Source: Actinomycetes bacterium (lineage in GTDB: Bacteria; Actinomycetota; Actinomycetes; Mycobacteriales; Micromonosporaceae). Taken from it: a stretch of DNA of 7,939 nucleotides. The notes beneath the pieces were generated by a model. It was not told where the DNA came from and did no database searches. It saw only the letters and a list, made by a program, of their open reading frames with translations. Of the stretch, positions 1 to 5,391 are shown piece by piece. Both the position numbers and the translations under genes were made by a program. Where the stretch lies: contig JAEZGP010000252.1 of NCBI GenBank assembly GCA_023437285.1, positions 1 through 7,939 on the forward strand, in the 5' to 3' direction. Positions within the stretch are counted from its first letter, which is position 1. The number at the start of each line of letters is the position of its first letter.

Positions 1-297
1 GGCCCGCTGTTCGTGACCGCCTCCGGTGCGCGGCTGGACCGCCACGCCGTGTTCCGCCTGATCCGCCACCTGGCCCGCGACGCCGGGGTGCAGAGCTGGG
101 CACGGCTGTCGCCGCACTCGCTGCGTCACGCGTTCGCCACCACGGCCCGCCAGGAGGGCGTACCGCTGGAGGACGTGCAGGACGCCATGGGTCACGCCGA
201 CCCGCGTACCACCCGCCGCTACGACCGCGACCGGCACAACCTGGACCGCGACCCGGCGTACGCGATCTGGACCGCGCGCACCCGCCGCCGCGCCTAG
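1..297 (+). CDS. Tyrosine recombinase/integrase, C-terminal catalytic part (5' end outside window)
   Basis: This is the end of a tyrosine (phage-type) site-specific recombinase, which cuts and rejoins DNA through a covalent phosphotyrosine. The frame is open from base 1 and ends at TAG 295-297, giving 98 residues; the N-terminal DNA-binding domain and the first catalytic Arg lie upstream of the window. Visible catalytic elements, numbered from the first codon, are the HSLRH box (His39, Arg42), Gly64-His65 and the nucleophile Tyr74 in TTRRYDRD, all correctly ordered and spaced, so this end looks intact. The sequence resembles the actinobacterial XerC/D-like integrases that carry an ADPRTTRRYDRDRH signature. 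The usual length is about 300-400 residues. It could be the integrase of an integrated element or a stand-alone chromosomal recombinase; no tRNA or repeated attachment core is visible here to decide. It converges on the thymidine kinase gene, with 20 bases between the stops. Confidence 0.9.
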   Translation, partial: GPLFVTASGARLDRHAVFRLIRHLARDAGVQSWARLSPHSLRHAFATTARQEGVPLEDVQDAMGHADPRTTRRYDRDRHNLDRDPAYAIWTARTRRRA

Positions 298-301
298 GCG
301 C

Positions 302-319
302 GGGCCCGCCGCCGGGCCT
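302..319. terminator. GC-rich hairpin between convergent genes
   Basis: GGCCCG (303-308) and CGGGCC (313-318) form a six-base-pair stem around a four-base loop; G302 and T319 can add a wobble pair. The hairpin sits exactly between the integrase stop and the thymidine kinase stop, and partly covers the latter. There is no T-tract, which is common in actinomycete terminators, so it could serve both directions. A separate perfect 12-base palindrome (290-301, centred on the integrase stop codon) lies just upstream. The placement is suggestive, but GC-rich DNA makes such stems often by chance. Confidence 0.4.
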
Positions 320-995
320 AGCCGGCCGGGCGGGGTCCCAGGTCGCCGGCGCGGTAGTGACGCCGGCACAGCACCTGGTAGTGGATGTCCCCGTCGTCGG
401 GGGCGGTGTCGCCGATGACGACCTGTTCGCCTTCGCGGGTCAGCCGCCCGCCCACGACCCGGCCGTTGAGCTGGCCCTCCCGCCCGCACCAGCACAGCAC
501 CTCGACCTGCAGCCGGGTCACCTCGTCGGCGAGTTCGAACAGCCGCCGCGCGGCCGGGAACAGTTCGGAGCGGAAGTCGGTGGCCAGGCCGAAGGCGTAC
601 ACGTCGACGTCGTGCACGTCGACGAGATCGGCGAGCTGCTCGATCTGGTCGACGGTGTAGAAGCACGCCTCGTCGCAGATGAGGTAGTCGACCCGCTGAC
701 CGTCGCCCCACTGTTCACGGACGAGGGCCCGTAGGTCGAGGTCGTCGGTGACCTCGATGGCGTCGCGGCTGAGCCCGATGCGGCTGCTGACCCGGGCGCC
801 CATCGACCGGTCGTACCGGGTGAGCATCAGCCCGCGCCGACCCTGCCGGGCGTGGTTGTAGTCCATCTGCAGCGCGAGGGTGGACTTGCCGCAGTCCATC
901 GGGCCGTAGAAGAACTTCAGCTGGGCACCGTCGCGCAGCCGGCGGTCACCGGCCGCCGGGCACACCGGCGACAGCGCGGACTCGTCTGGGGTCAC
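318..995 (-). CDS. tdk: Thymidine kinase, type II (TK1-like)
   Basis: Phosphorylates thymidine (and deoxyuridine) to the monophosphate with ATP, the salvage route to dTMP, in the cytosol. With the GTG start at 995 it has 225 residues; the family is usually about 190-220. Visible features: a P-loop GPMDCGKST at 31-39; a Walker B/catalytic segment YLICDEACF at 104-112, where Glu109 should be the catalytic base; AFGLATDFR at 134-142; and a zinc-site region with CWCG at 168-171 and CRRHY at 210-214. The first cysteine pair is spaced C-x-C rather than the C-x-x-C of human TK1. The homologous part begins only at about residue 26 (LKFFYG), so the start is uncertain; GTG at 965 is another option and neither has a clear ribosome site. 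The GTG at 995 begins 11 bases after the transporter stop, which suggests co-transcription. The upstream frame remains open far into the transporter, but that part is antisense-style noise. Confidence 0.93.
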   Translation of the reverse strand: MTPDESALSPVCPAAGDRRLRDGAQLKFFYGPMDCGKSTLALQMDYNHARQGRRGLMLTRYDRSMGARVSSRIGLSRDAIEVTDDLDLRALVREQWGDGQRVDYLICDEACFYTVDQIEQLADLVDVHDVDVYAFGLATDFRSELFPAARRLFELADEVTRLQVEVLCWCGREGQLNGRVVGGRLTREGEQVVIGDTAPDDGDIHYQVLCRRHYRAGDLGPRPAG

Positions 996-1006
996 GGACA
1001 GGCAGC

Positions 1007-2380
1007 TTAGAGCACCTTCGGCGGGGTGTTGCCGGCTTCCACGATGGCGCGGCGCATCGGCACGGCGGCCAGGCCGACGAACCCGATGATGAAGAACGCG
1101 ATCAGCGAGATGATCGCGATCTTGTACTCGCCGGTGGCCTGGTACGTGATGCCGAACAGCAGCGGCCCCATCCAGCTCGTCCCCTTGTCGCTGATCTCGT
1201 AGAGGCCGAAGTACTCGGCCTCTTTGCCCTTCGGGATGAGCTGGCTGAACAGCGACCGGCTCAGCGCCTGGCTGCCGCCGAGCACGATGCCGAGCAGGGC
1301 GCCGAGCATCATGAACGCGCCCGCGTTGCCGACGGGCAGGAAGTACGCGACGCCGAGCACGATGGTCCACAGCACGAGGCTGCCGAGCACGGTCTTCCAC
1401 GCCCCGTACGTGCGGGCGACGCGGCCCATCAGCAGCGCCCCGCCGAAGGCGAGGAACTGCACGATGAGGATGGTCTGCAACTGCACGGCCTGGTCGAGCT
1501 TGAGGTACTGGTCGGCGTAGATGCTGGCCACGCCGATGACCGTCTGGATGCCGTCGTTGTAGACGAGGAACACGAGCAGGAAGAACAGCGACAGCGGGTA
1601 CGTCTTGAGTTCCTTGAGGGTGTGCCAGAGCTGCTTGAACCCGTCGGTGAGCGGGTTGCCGCGGGCGGGGCCGGCCACGGGCGGCCGGTTGCGCAGCCGG
1701 ATCAGCGGGATGGTCGTGAACGCGGCCCACCACAGCCCGGCCGACACGATGCTCCACCGGGCGATCTCGCCCTTGCCGTAGGTGTCCTCCAGGGCGATGA
1801 CGGCGATGAGGTTGAACAGGAGCAGCAGCCCGCCGCCGACGTAGCCCATGGCCCAGCCCAGCGACGAGACGGCGTCGCGCTTGTCGGGCGGGGCCAGCTG
1901 TGGCAGGAACGAGTTGTAGACGACGATGCTGGCGCCGAAGGCGATGTTGGCGAGCACGAACAGCAGCGTGCCGACGAGGAACCGGTCGCCGGTGAGGAAC
2001 AGCAGCCCGACGGTGGCGGCCGCGCCGATGTAGGCGAACATCGCCAGCAGTTCCTTCTTGCGGCCGGACCGGTCGGCGATCGCGCCGACGACCGGCAGCA
2101 CGACGACCTGCAGGATCACCGACAGCGACAGCGCGTAGGAGAACAGCGAGCCGGGGGCGATCGGAATGCCGAGGGCGGAGATCACCCGCTCGCCGCACTC
2201 CACGTCGCCGTCGGCGTTCGTGGGGCAGTTCGCCGCCGTCTGGGCGATGGAAGTCAGGTACGGCCCGAGGAACACGGAGATGACGGTCGTCGAGAAGGCG
2301 CTGTTGGCCCAGTCGTACATGTACCAGCCGACCCGCTCGCTGCGGGTGCTCGTCTGGTCCTCGGTGGCGGCGGCGGTCAT
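1007..2380 (-). CDS. MFS transporter, UMF1/Atg22-like family
   Basis: A polytopic inner-membrane transporter of 457 residues, about 12 predicted helices. Family signatures: YMYDWANSAFSTTV at 20-33 starting helix 1; an MFS motif-A-like loop, GAIADRSGRKKELL, at 99-112; YNDGIQT at 274-280; and a region at 368-405 containing GGSQALSRSLF and YFGLYEISDKG. These match the UMF1 family (Atg22-like, COG2270), whose bacterial substrates are mostly unknown; yeast Atg22 exports amino acids from the vacuole. The start is ATG 2380, preceded by a GAGAGGGA ribosome site ending seven bases upstream; the open frame continues upstream to 2608 but without a better start. An odd detail is a pair of cysteines (52 and 62) in the hydrophilic loop after helix 1, which could form an extracytoplasmic disulfide. 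It leads a two-gene unit with thymidine kinase. The substrate cannot be read from the sequence. Confidence 0.9.
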   Translation of the reverse strand: MTAAATEDQTSTRSERVGWYMYDWANSAFSTTVISVFLGPYLTSIAQTAANCPTNADGDVECGERVISALGIPIAPGSLFSYALSLSVILQVVVLPVVGAIADRSGRKKELLAMFAYIGAAATVGLLFLTGDRFLVGTLLFVLANIAFGASIVVYNSFLPQLAPPDKRDAVSSLGWAMGYVGGGLLLLFNLIAVIALEDTYGKGEIARWSIVSAGLWWAAFTTIPLIRLRNRPPVAGPARGNPLTDGFKQLWHTLKELKTYPLSLFFLLVFLVYNDGIQTVIGVASIYADQYLKLDQAVQLQTILIVQFLAFGGALLMGRVARTYGAWKTVLGSLVLWTIVLGVAYFLPVGNAGAFMMLGALLGIVLGGSQALSRSLFSQLIPKGKEAEYFGLYEISDKGTSWMGPLLFGITYQATGEYKIAIISLIAFFIIGFVGLAAVPMRRAIVEAGNTPPKVL

Positions 2381-2413
2381 GCCGGCATCCCTCTCGACGG
2401 ATGAGTGGTGATC

Positions 2414-2424
2414 GGCATGATGCC
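2414..2424. repeat. Short perfect inverted repeat upstream of the transporter gene
   Basis: GGCAT and ATGCC flank a single G, giving an 11-base perfect inverted repeat about 34 bases upstream of the transporter start. It is in the probable 5' leader of the transporter unit and could be an operator half-site pair. It is short enough to be chance; there is no second copy in the window. Confidence 0.25.
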
Positions 2425-2427
2425 AGC

Positions 2428-2454
2428 CGCATACAAGATCATGTAACCCGACAA
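2428..2454 (-). promoter_or_regulatory. Possible promoter of the transporter-thymidine kinase unit
   Basis: The gap 2381-2503 holds an AT-richer island (about 2431-2474), the only likely promoter zone for the divergent genes on either side. Reading the minus strand, TTGTCG (2454-2449) could be a -35 and TATGCG (2433-2428) a -10, but the 15-base spacer is short and the -10 is a poor match. This would place the transcript start some 40 bases before the transporter ATG. I see no better pair; treat as a weak suggestion. Confidence 0.25.
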
Positions 2455-2481
2455 ACGCACGATGGTTTTGTTTAGCCGCCC

Positions 2482-2503
2482 GGCCGCCGGGTAGTCGGCG
2501 GCC
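2482..2503 (+). promoter_or_regulatory. Hairpin directly against the start codon of the small gene
   Basis: GGCCGCCG (2482-2489) and CGGCGGCC (2496-2503) are perfect reverse complements, an eight-base GC stem with a six-base loop (GGTAGT). The 3' arm ends at the base before ATG 2504, so in a leadered mRNA it would cover the whole ribosome-binding region. No good Shine-Dalgarno sequence is visible. Either translation is structure-controlled, or the transcript is leaderless and the stem is irrelevant, which is common in actinomycetes. Confidence 0.4.
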
Positions 2504-2758
2504 ATGACGGACAACGACGCGGTACTGGTGGGCGGGCCGGGCGACGGCACGACGTTCGCGGCCGAGGGCGCCGGCCTGGTCGAGCTCGAATACGAGGAGT
2601 TGGTCCACCGCTACATCCCGACCACGCAGGACCGCGAGGGCCTGGCGGTCTACACCTACGACGGTGTGGTCGATCCGAGCGGGGCGAGCGACGGCGCGGA
2701 GGACGCGCAGGACCGGATGGCCTCCCCGCTGGCCCGCGACCTGGAGGACCGCGGCTAA
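2504..2758 (+). CDS. Small uncharacterised acidic protein with GGPGDG motif
   Basis: An 84-residue protein that I cannot assign to a named family. It begins ATG 2504 and ends TAA 2758. The N-terminus AVLVGGPGDGTTF (6-18) is reminiscent of small actinobacterial and actinophage proteins that open with a hydrophobic strand followed by GGPxDG and then alternate aromatic and charged strands, as in HRYIPTT (35-41) and AVYTYDGVV (48-56). The C-terminal third is acidic and probably disordered. There is no signal peptide or membrane segment, so it is likely cytosolic. Third-position GC is high, in line with its neighbours and supporting real coding. It is divergent from the transporter unit and converges on the oxidoreductase gene with its stop codon overlapping that gene's stop by four bases. 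No ribosome site is evident; a hairpin abuts the start codon. Confidence 0.72.
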   Translation: MTDNDAVLVGGPGDGTTFAAEGAGLVELEYEELVHRYIPTTQDREGLAVYTYDGVVDPSGASDGAEDAQDRMASPLARDLEDRG

Positions 2759-3711
2759 GCGACGGTGAGGACGAGCTTTCCGGGCGCGTTGCCCGCGGCC
2801 AGGTCACCGATCGCGGCGGGGGCCTCACTGAGCGGGTACGTGCGTCCGACGGCCGGTCGCACCGCCCCGGCCTCGATGAGCTCGCGCAGCGTGTCCAGGT
2901 CGGCGGCGCGGGTCAGTACGATCGGCGCGCTCAGCCGCTGACGCGTGAACGGGCTGATCAATCGGAGGGCCAGTGGCCGGCCGAGCAGCCCGCCGAACCA
3001 CCGGTCGCCGCCCTCGCCGCCAACGAGGACGAGCCGGCCGCGTTCGGTGAGCAGCGCACGCAGCTGGGCCAGCGGCCGGTTGCCCGCGATGTCGATGATC
3101 AGGTCGTACGTGCCGGTGAGCGGTTCGCGCGTGTAGTCGATGACGGCCCGCGCGCCGAGCGACCGGACGAGGTCGACCTTGGCGGTGCTGCACACGCCGG
3201 TGACCTGGCCGCCGGCGGCGACGGCGAGTTGCGTGGCGAAGCTGCCCACCCCGCCGCCGGCGCCGATGACGAGCACCTTCTCCCCGGCGGCGACCCGGCC
3301 GACCGCCCGCAGCGCGGTCACGCCGGACACGGGTACGGCGGCCGCCTCGGTGAAGCTGAGGTTGGCGGGCTTGCGGGCGAGCTTCGCCGGGCGGGCGAGC
3401 GCGTACTGCGCGTACGTGCCGGTTGCCGCGCCGTACACCTCGTCGCCGGGCCGCAGCGCGGTCACGTTGGCGCCGACGGACTCCACGACGCCGGCGACGT
3501 CCATGCCGGGTACCCGGTGGCGGGGCCGGCGCAGGCCGATGCCGAGGCGGGCGACGAGCGGCAGCCCGGTCATGATGTGCCACACGCCGTAGTCGACGCC
3601 GGCCGCGCACACCCGGATCAGCACGTCGTCGGCGCCGGGTCGCGGGGTCTCGACCTCGTCGAGGCGCAGCACGTCTGGCGGGCCGTACTCGTCCTGGACG
3701 ATCGCTTTCAT
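2755..3711 (-). CDS. MDR-family NAD(P)-dependent oxidoreductase (quinone-oxidoreductase-like, zinc-free)
   Basis: A 318-residue medium-chain dehydrogenase/reductase, cytosolic. The GroES-like domain fills about 1-120 (opening MKAIVQDEYGPPDVL, then GMDVAGVVESVG at 69-80); the Rossmann domain follows, with the nucleotide-binding loop IGAGGGVGSF at 149-158 and DIAGN at 207-211. The place where zinc alcohol dehydrogenases carry the catalytic Cys reads AAGVDYGVW (36-44), and no structural-zinc cysteine cluster is seen, so this belongs with the zinc-independent quinone oxidoreductase branch (QOR/RTN4IP1-like). Its length suits the family. The substrate is unknown; quinones or enones are the default guess. 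Start ATG 3711 overlaps the regulator's stop as ATGA, and GAAGGAG sits seven bases upstream, a strong ribosome site. It is the third gene of the membrane protein/XRE operon, so its expression is probably controlled with that regulator. Confidence 0.92.
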   Translation of the reverse strand: MKAIVQDEYGPPDVLRLDEVETPRPGADDVLIRVCAAGVDYGVWHIMTGLPLVARLGIGLRRPRHRVPGMDVAGVVESVGANVTALRPGDEVYGAATGTYAQYALARPAKLARKPANLSFTEAAAVPVSGVTALRAVGRVAAGEKVLVIGAGGGVGSFATQLAVAAGGQVTGVCSTAKVDLVRSLGARAVIDYTREPLTGTYDLIIDIAGNRPLAQLRALLTERGRLVLVGGEGGDRWFGGLLGRPLALRLISPFTRQRLSAPIVLTRAADLDTLRELIEAGAVRPAVGRTYPLSEAPAAIGDLAAGNAPGKLVLTVA

Positions 3712-3938
3712 GAGGGGTCTCCTTCGGTGTCGGGGTACTGGAAGACGTCGTCGAGCCCGACCCCGAAGACCCGGGCAATGCGGAACGCCATTTCCAGCGA
3801 GGGGGAGTAGCGACCCTGTTCGATCGCGATGATGGTCTGGCGGGTGACGCCGACCCGGTCGGCCAGCTCGGCCTGGGTCATCTCGTCATGCGCGAACCGC
3901 AGGGCCCGGATCGCGTTGGTGACCCGCGTCGGCTTCAC
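3708..3938 (-). CDS. Small Cro/XRE-type transcriptional regulator
   Basis: A 76-residue DNA-binding protein that is a single Cro/C1-type helix-turn-helix domain (COG1476-like). The HTH runs from TQAELADRVGV through TRQTIIAIEQG (residues 21-42), followed by the family-typical RYSPSLEMAFRIARVFGV and a short tail with DDVFQYPD. These compact regulators usually bind as dimers to palindromes in their own promoter. The gene has two adjacent GTG codons; I choose 3938 because it gives a classic GTGA four-base overlap with the upstream membrane-protein stop. GTG 3941 adds one residue. Its own stop overlaps the oxidoreductase start as ATGA. In many Gram-positive genomes this regulator type sits beside a small multi-helix membrane protein, as here, which suggests that the membrane partner modulates it; that link is inference. 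Confidence 0.93.
   Translation of the reverse strand: MKPTRVTNAIRALRFAHDEMTQAELADRVGVTRQTIIAIEQGRYSPSLEMAFRIARVFGVGLDDVFQYPDTEGDPS
3719..3724 (-). promoter_or_regulatory. Strong ribosome-binding site of the oxidoreductase gene
   Basis: The minus strand reads AAGGAG, seven bases before ATG 3711, inside the end of the regulator gene. It fixes the start of the oxidoreductase and shows that it is translated well from within the operon, by its own initiation as well as coupling. Confidence 0.75.
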
Positions 3939-4366
3939 CACGTCTGGAAGCCGCCCTTGCGGTACGCCGCGATCTTGGCGACGGAGCTGAGCACCGAGGA
4001 CAGCACGAACGCCAGGTAGACGGCGTTGGCGATCCAGAAGTAGCGCAGCTCGGCCATGGCCATGACCATGGCGGCGAGCCCGCCCATGACGACGAACGAC
4101 TGCCCGATGCGCTCACTGACCTGGTTGATCTCACGGTCGCGCTCGTCCGTACGGTCGGCGCCCTGCCCGCCCGCGATGGCCATCGCGATGTGCGCCACGA
4201 TCGTGACGATGATGGCGCCGCCGATGGTCCACAGCAGGGCGCCCACGTAGGCGACCTCCGCGAGCGGCCCGTCGCCGGCCCGACGTAGCAGGGTCGCGGC
4301 GTAGATCGCGTAGGCGCCCACGGTGACCACGATCATCACCCAGGCGCGCTTCTCCTCAAAGGCCAC
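3935..4366 (-). CDS. Four-helix membrane protein, DUF2178-like, partner of XRE regulator
   Basis: A 143-residue integral membrane protein of unknown function. Predicted helices lie at about 9-27, 38-64, 87-105 and 109-132, with a charged cytoplasmic-looking loop between helices 2 and 3 containing DRTDERDREI (71-80) and SERIGQS (84-90). The DERDxxI loop followed by a helix resembles small membrane proteins (DUF2178-like) that are encoded beside compact XRE regulators. That family name is from memory and should be checked. I choose GTG 4366 rather than the more upstream ATG 4423 because a strong GAGGAG lies six bases before the GTG; starting at 4423 would also run the coding region back through the probable promoter. 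Its stop overlaps the regulator start by four bases. It is first in a three-gene operon and a candidate sensor or anti-regulator, by context only. Confidence 0.82.
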   Translation of the reverse strand: MAFEEKRAWVMIVVTVGAYAIYAATLLRRAGDGPLAEVAYVGALLWTIGGAIIVTIVAHIAMAIAGGQGADRTDERDREINQVSERIGQSFVVMGGLAAMVMAMAELRYFWIANAVYLAFVLSSVLSSVAKIAAYRKGGFQTW

Positions 4367-4372
4367 GTCCGG

Positions 4373-4378
4373 CTCCTC
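4373..4378 (-). promoter_or_regulatory. Ribosome-binding site that decides the membrane-protein start
   Basis: The minus strand reads GAGGAG six bases before GTG 4366. This is the best Shine-Dalgarno match near the gene and argues for the 143-residue product over a longer one beginning at 4423. Confidence 0.75.
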
Positions 4379-4402
4379 ATGTAAAACAAAGCTGACATGC
4401 CA

Positions 4403-4431
4403 AATGTAAAGCGGTGCCGACACCGTGTCAA
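4403..4431 (-). promoter_or_regulatory. Near-consensus housekeeping promoter of the membrane protein/XRE/oxidoreductase operon
   Basis: On the minus strand a perfect -35 TTGACA (4431-4426) is followed by a 17-base spacer and a -10 TACATT (4408-4403), which matches TATAAT at four of six positions. The predicted transcript start is near 4396, leaving a leader of about 30 bases that contains the GAGGAG site. The surrounding DNA (4380-4445) is markedly AT-rich against the local background. This is the clearest promoter in the window and resembles vegetative sigma-factor promoters of actinomycetes. Confidence 0.72.
4412..4429. promoter_or_regulatory. Overlapping palindromes in the promoter, probable repressor operator
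   Basis: Two inverted repeats overlap. GACAC-C-GTGTC (4419-4429) is a perfect 11-base palindrome covering most of the -35 box. CGGTG-CCGA-CACCG (4412-4425) has five-base arms and fills the spacer. A protein bound here would block RNA polymerase. The nearest candidate is the small XRE regulator encoded downstream, implying autorepression; this is inferred from position, not shown. A further imperfect repeat, GTGTcAAA with TTTACAC, spans 4425-4444 just upstream of the -35. Confidence 0.5.
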
Positions 4432-4483
4432 AGTTTATTTACACACTCGCCTGCGGCCGACCTCGCCGCGTGCGTACGGAACC

Positions 4484-5335
4484 TCAGGCCGTGTGCCCGC
4501 GCCGCGAGGGGTGGCGCACCCGCGCCGTACTCAGCGGCCTGGTCGGGTCGACGTGGCGCGGCAGGCGAAGCTCGCCGGCGCGCAGGGGCGTGAGCGCGGC
4601 CGTGATCGCGTCCATGATCCGGTCGGAGGCGCGCTGGGCGGCCCCGACACCGCCCAGCTTCAGGTCGGACAGGTCGACCGGCGCACCGAAGTGCACCCGT
4701 ACGACGGGCCGCCGGAAGATCGCGGTGAACGCGGTACGGGCCATGGCGCCCGCCCCGTGGTAGGCGATCACCTCGTGCGTTCCCCATATCGCGACGGGCA
4801 CGACCGGCGCGCCGGTCGCCAGCGCCATGCGCGCCAGGCCGGTCTTGGGGCGCTCGGGCCACATCGCCGGGTCGAGTCCGATGCGGCCCTCGGGGTAGAT
4901 GAACACGACCGACCCCTGCCGCAGCGCCTCGGTGGCGTGGGCGACCGCGTCGCCGACGTCGGCGCGGCCCCGGTACACGGGGATGTGGCCGCTGGCCCGC
5001 ATCACGTGCCCGACGACCGGGGGAGCGAACAGCCCGCCGGTGGCCATCATGCGCGGCGCGATGCGCCGCCGGGCACACGCGGCCACGTGTACGAACGGGT
5101 CGAAGTTGCCGATGTGGTTGCCGGCCAGGACCATCGGCCCGGCGCGCAGGGCGTCCGGCACGTCGCCGGTCACCCGCAACCGGCACAGCACCGGGATGGC
5201 GAGGCTGGCCACGCGCAGCAGCAGCCGCCAGATGAGCGGGGGCGCCCAACGGGACTGAGGACTCTGCATCGGGGGCCGTTCTGCCGTGTCGGGGTCGGGG
5301 TGGGAGGCGATCTCATGGTCGCCGGGCGCAGACAT
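4484..5335 (-). CDS. 1-acyl-sn-glycerol-3-phosphate acyltransferase family protein (PlsC-like)
   Basis: A membrane-associated glycerolipid acyltransferase, expected to move a fatty acyl group onto lysophosphatidate to make phosphatidate or to act on a related lipid. From ATG 5335 it has 283 residues. Motifs: GNHIGNFDPF at 72-81 with the catalytic pair His74 and Asp79 (H-x4-D); the substrate-binding block FIYPEGRIG at 145-153; and PVVPVAIWG at 177-185. A hydrophobic segment at about 34-51 probably anchors it. The C-terminal tail after about 250 is basic and poorly conserved. GTG 5347 and ATG 5269 are alternative starts; none has a convincing ribosome site, and homology begins only around the ATG 5269 region, so the N-terminus is unsure. 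It is divergent from cydA and lies upstream of, but separated by a promoter from, the membrane protein/XRE operon. The exact acceptor lipid is not determined. Confidence 0.88.
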   Translation of the reverse strand: MSAPGDHEIASHPDPDTAERPPMQSPQSRWAPPLIWRLLLRVASLAIPVLCRLRVTGDVPDALRAGPMVLAGNHIGNFDPFVHVAACARRRIAPRMMATGGLFAPPVVGHVMRASGHIPVYRGRADVGDAVAHATEALRQGSVVFIYPEGRIGLDPAMWPERPKTGLARMALATGAPVVPVAIWGTHEVIAYHGAGAMARTAFTAIFRRPVVRVHFGAPVDLSDLKLGGVGAAQRASDRIMDAITAALTPLRAGELRLPRHVDPTRPLSTARVRHPSRRGHTA

Positions 5336-5370
5336 TACCGGGGTCACGGTGCATCAGAGTGACCGGCGCG

Positions 5371-5391
5371 ATACGTTGTATGCCTACACGT
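5371..5391. promoter_or_regulatory. Inverted repeats between the acyltransferase and cydA, candidate operator
   Basis: The divergent gap (5336-5416) contains ATAC-GTT-GTAT (5371-5381) and an overlapping imperfect dyad, ACGTTGTA with TACACGT (5373-5391). It lies 26 bases before the cydA start, where a respiratory regulator could act on cydA or on both genes. It does not match the TTGTGAA-type consensus of the redox repressor Rex. I see no confident -35/-10 pair for either gene, so the promoters in this gap remain unplaced. Confidence 0.35.

Noticed and set aside
1622..2404. 260-codon open frame on the plus strand opposite the transporter
   Set aside because: Composition is Gly, Asp, Gln and Arg rich without recognisable motif; it is the antisense shadow of a well-supported membrane protein gene.
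996..2432. Upstream extension of the thymidine kinase frame, open to 2432 on the minus strand
   Set aside because: This stretch lies in another frame of the transporter gene, is rich in Arg, Pro and Gly as typical of GC-rich shadow frames, and shows no domain. It is not a fusion protein.
2381..2608. N-terminal extension of the transporter to 2608
   Set aside because: It would overlap the divergent small gene, lacks homology, and a good ribosome site precedes ATG 2380 where the family consensus begins.
2825..3778. 317-codon open frame on the minus strand overlapping the oxidoreductase
   Set aside because: Arg-rich low-complexity shadow of the oxidoreductase gene, which has clear domain motifs and ribosome site.
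4397..5362. 321-codon open frame on the plus strand opposite the acyltransferase
   Set aside because: Composition is shadow-like and the opposite strand carries the canonical acyltransferase motifs.
5371..5391. Rex (redox-sensing repressor) binding site upstream of cydA
   Set aside because: The dyad lacks the TTGTGAA/TTCACAA arms expected for Rex, so I list it only as an unassigned inverted repeat.
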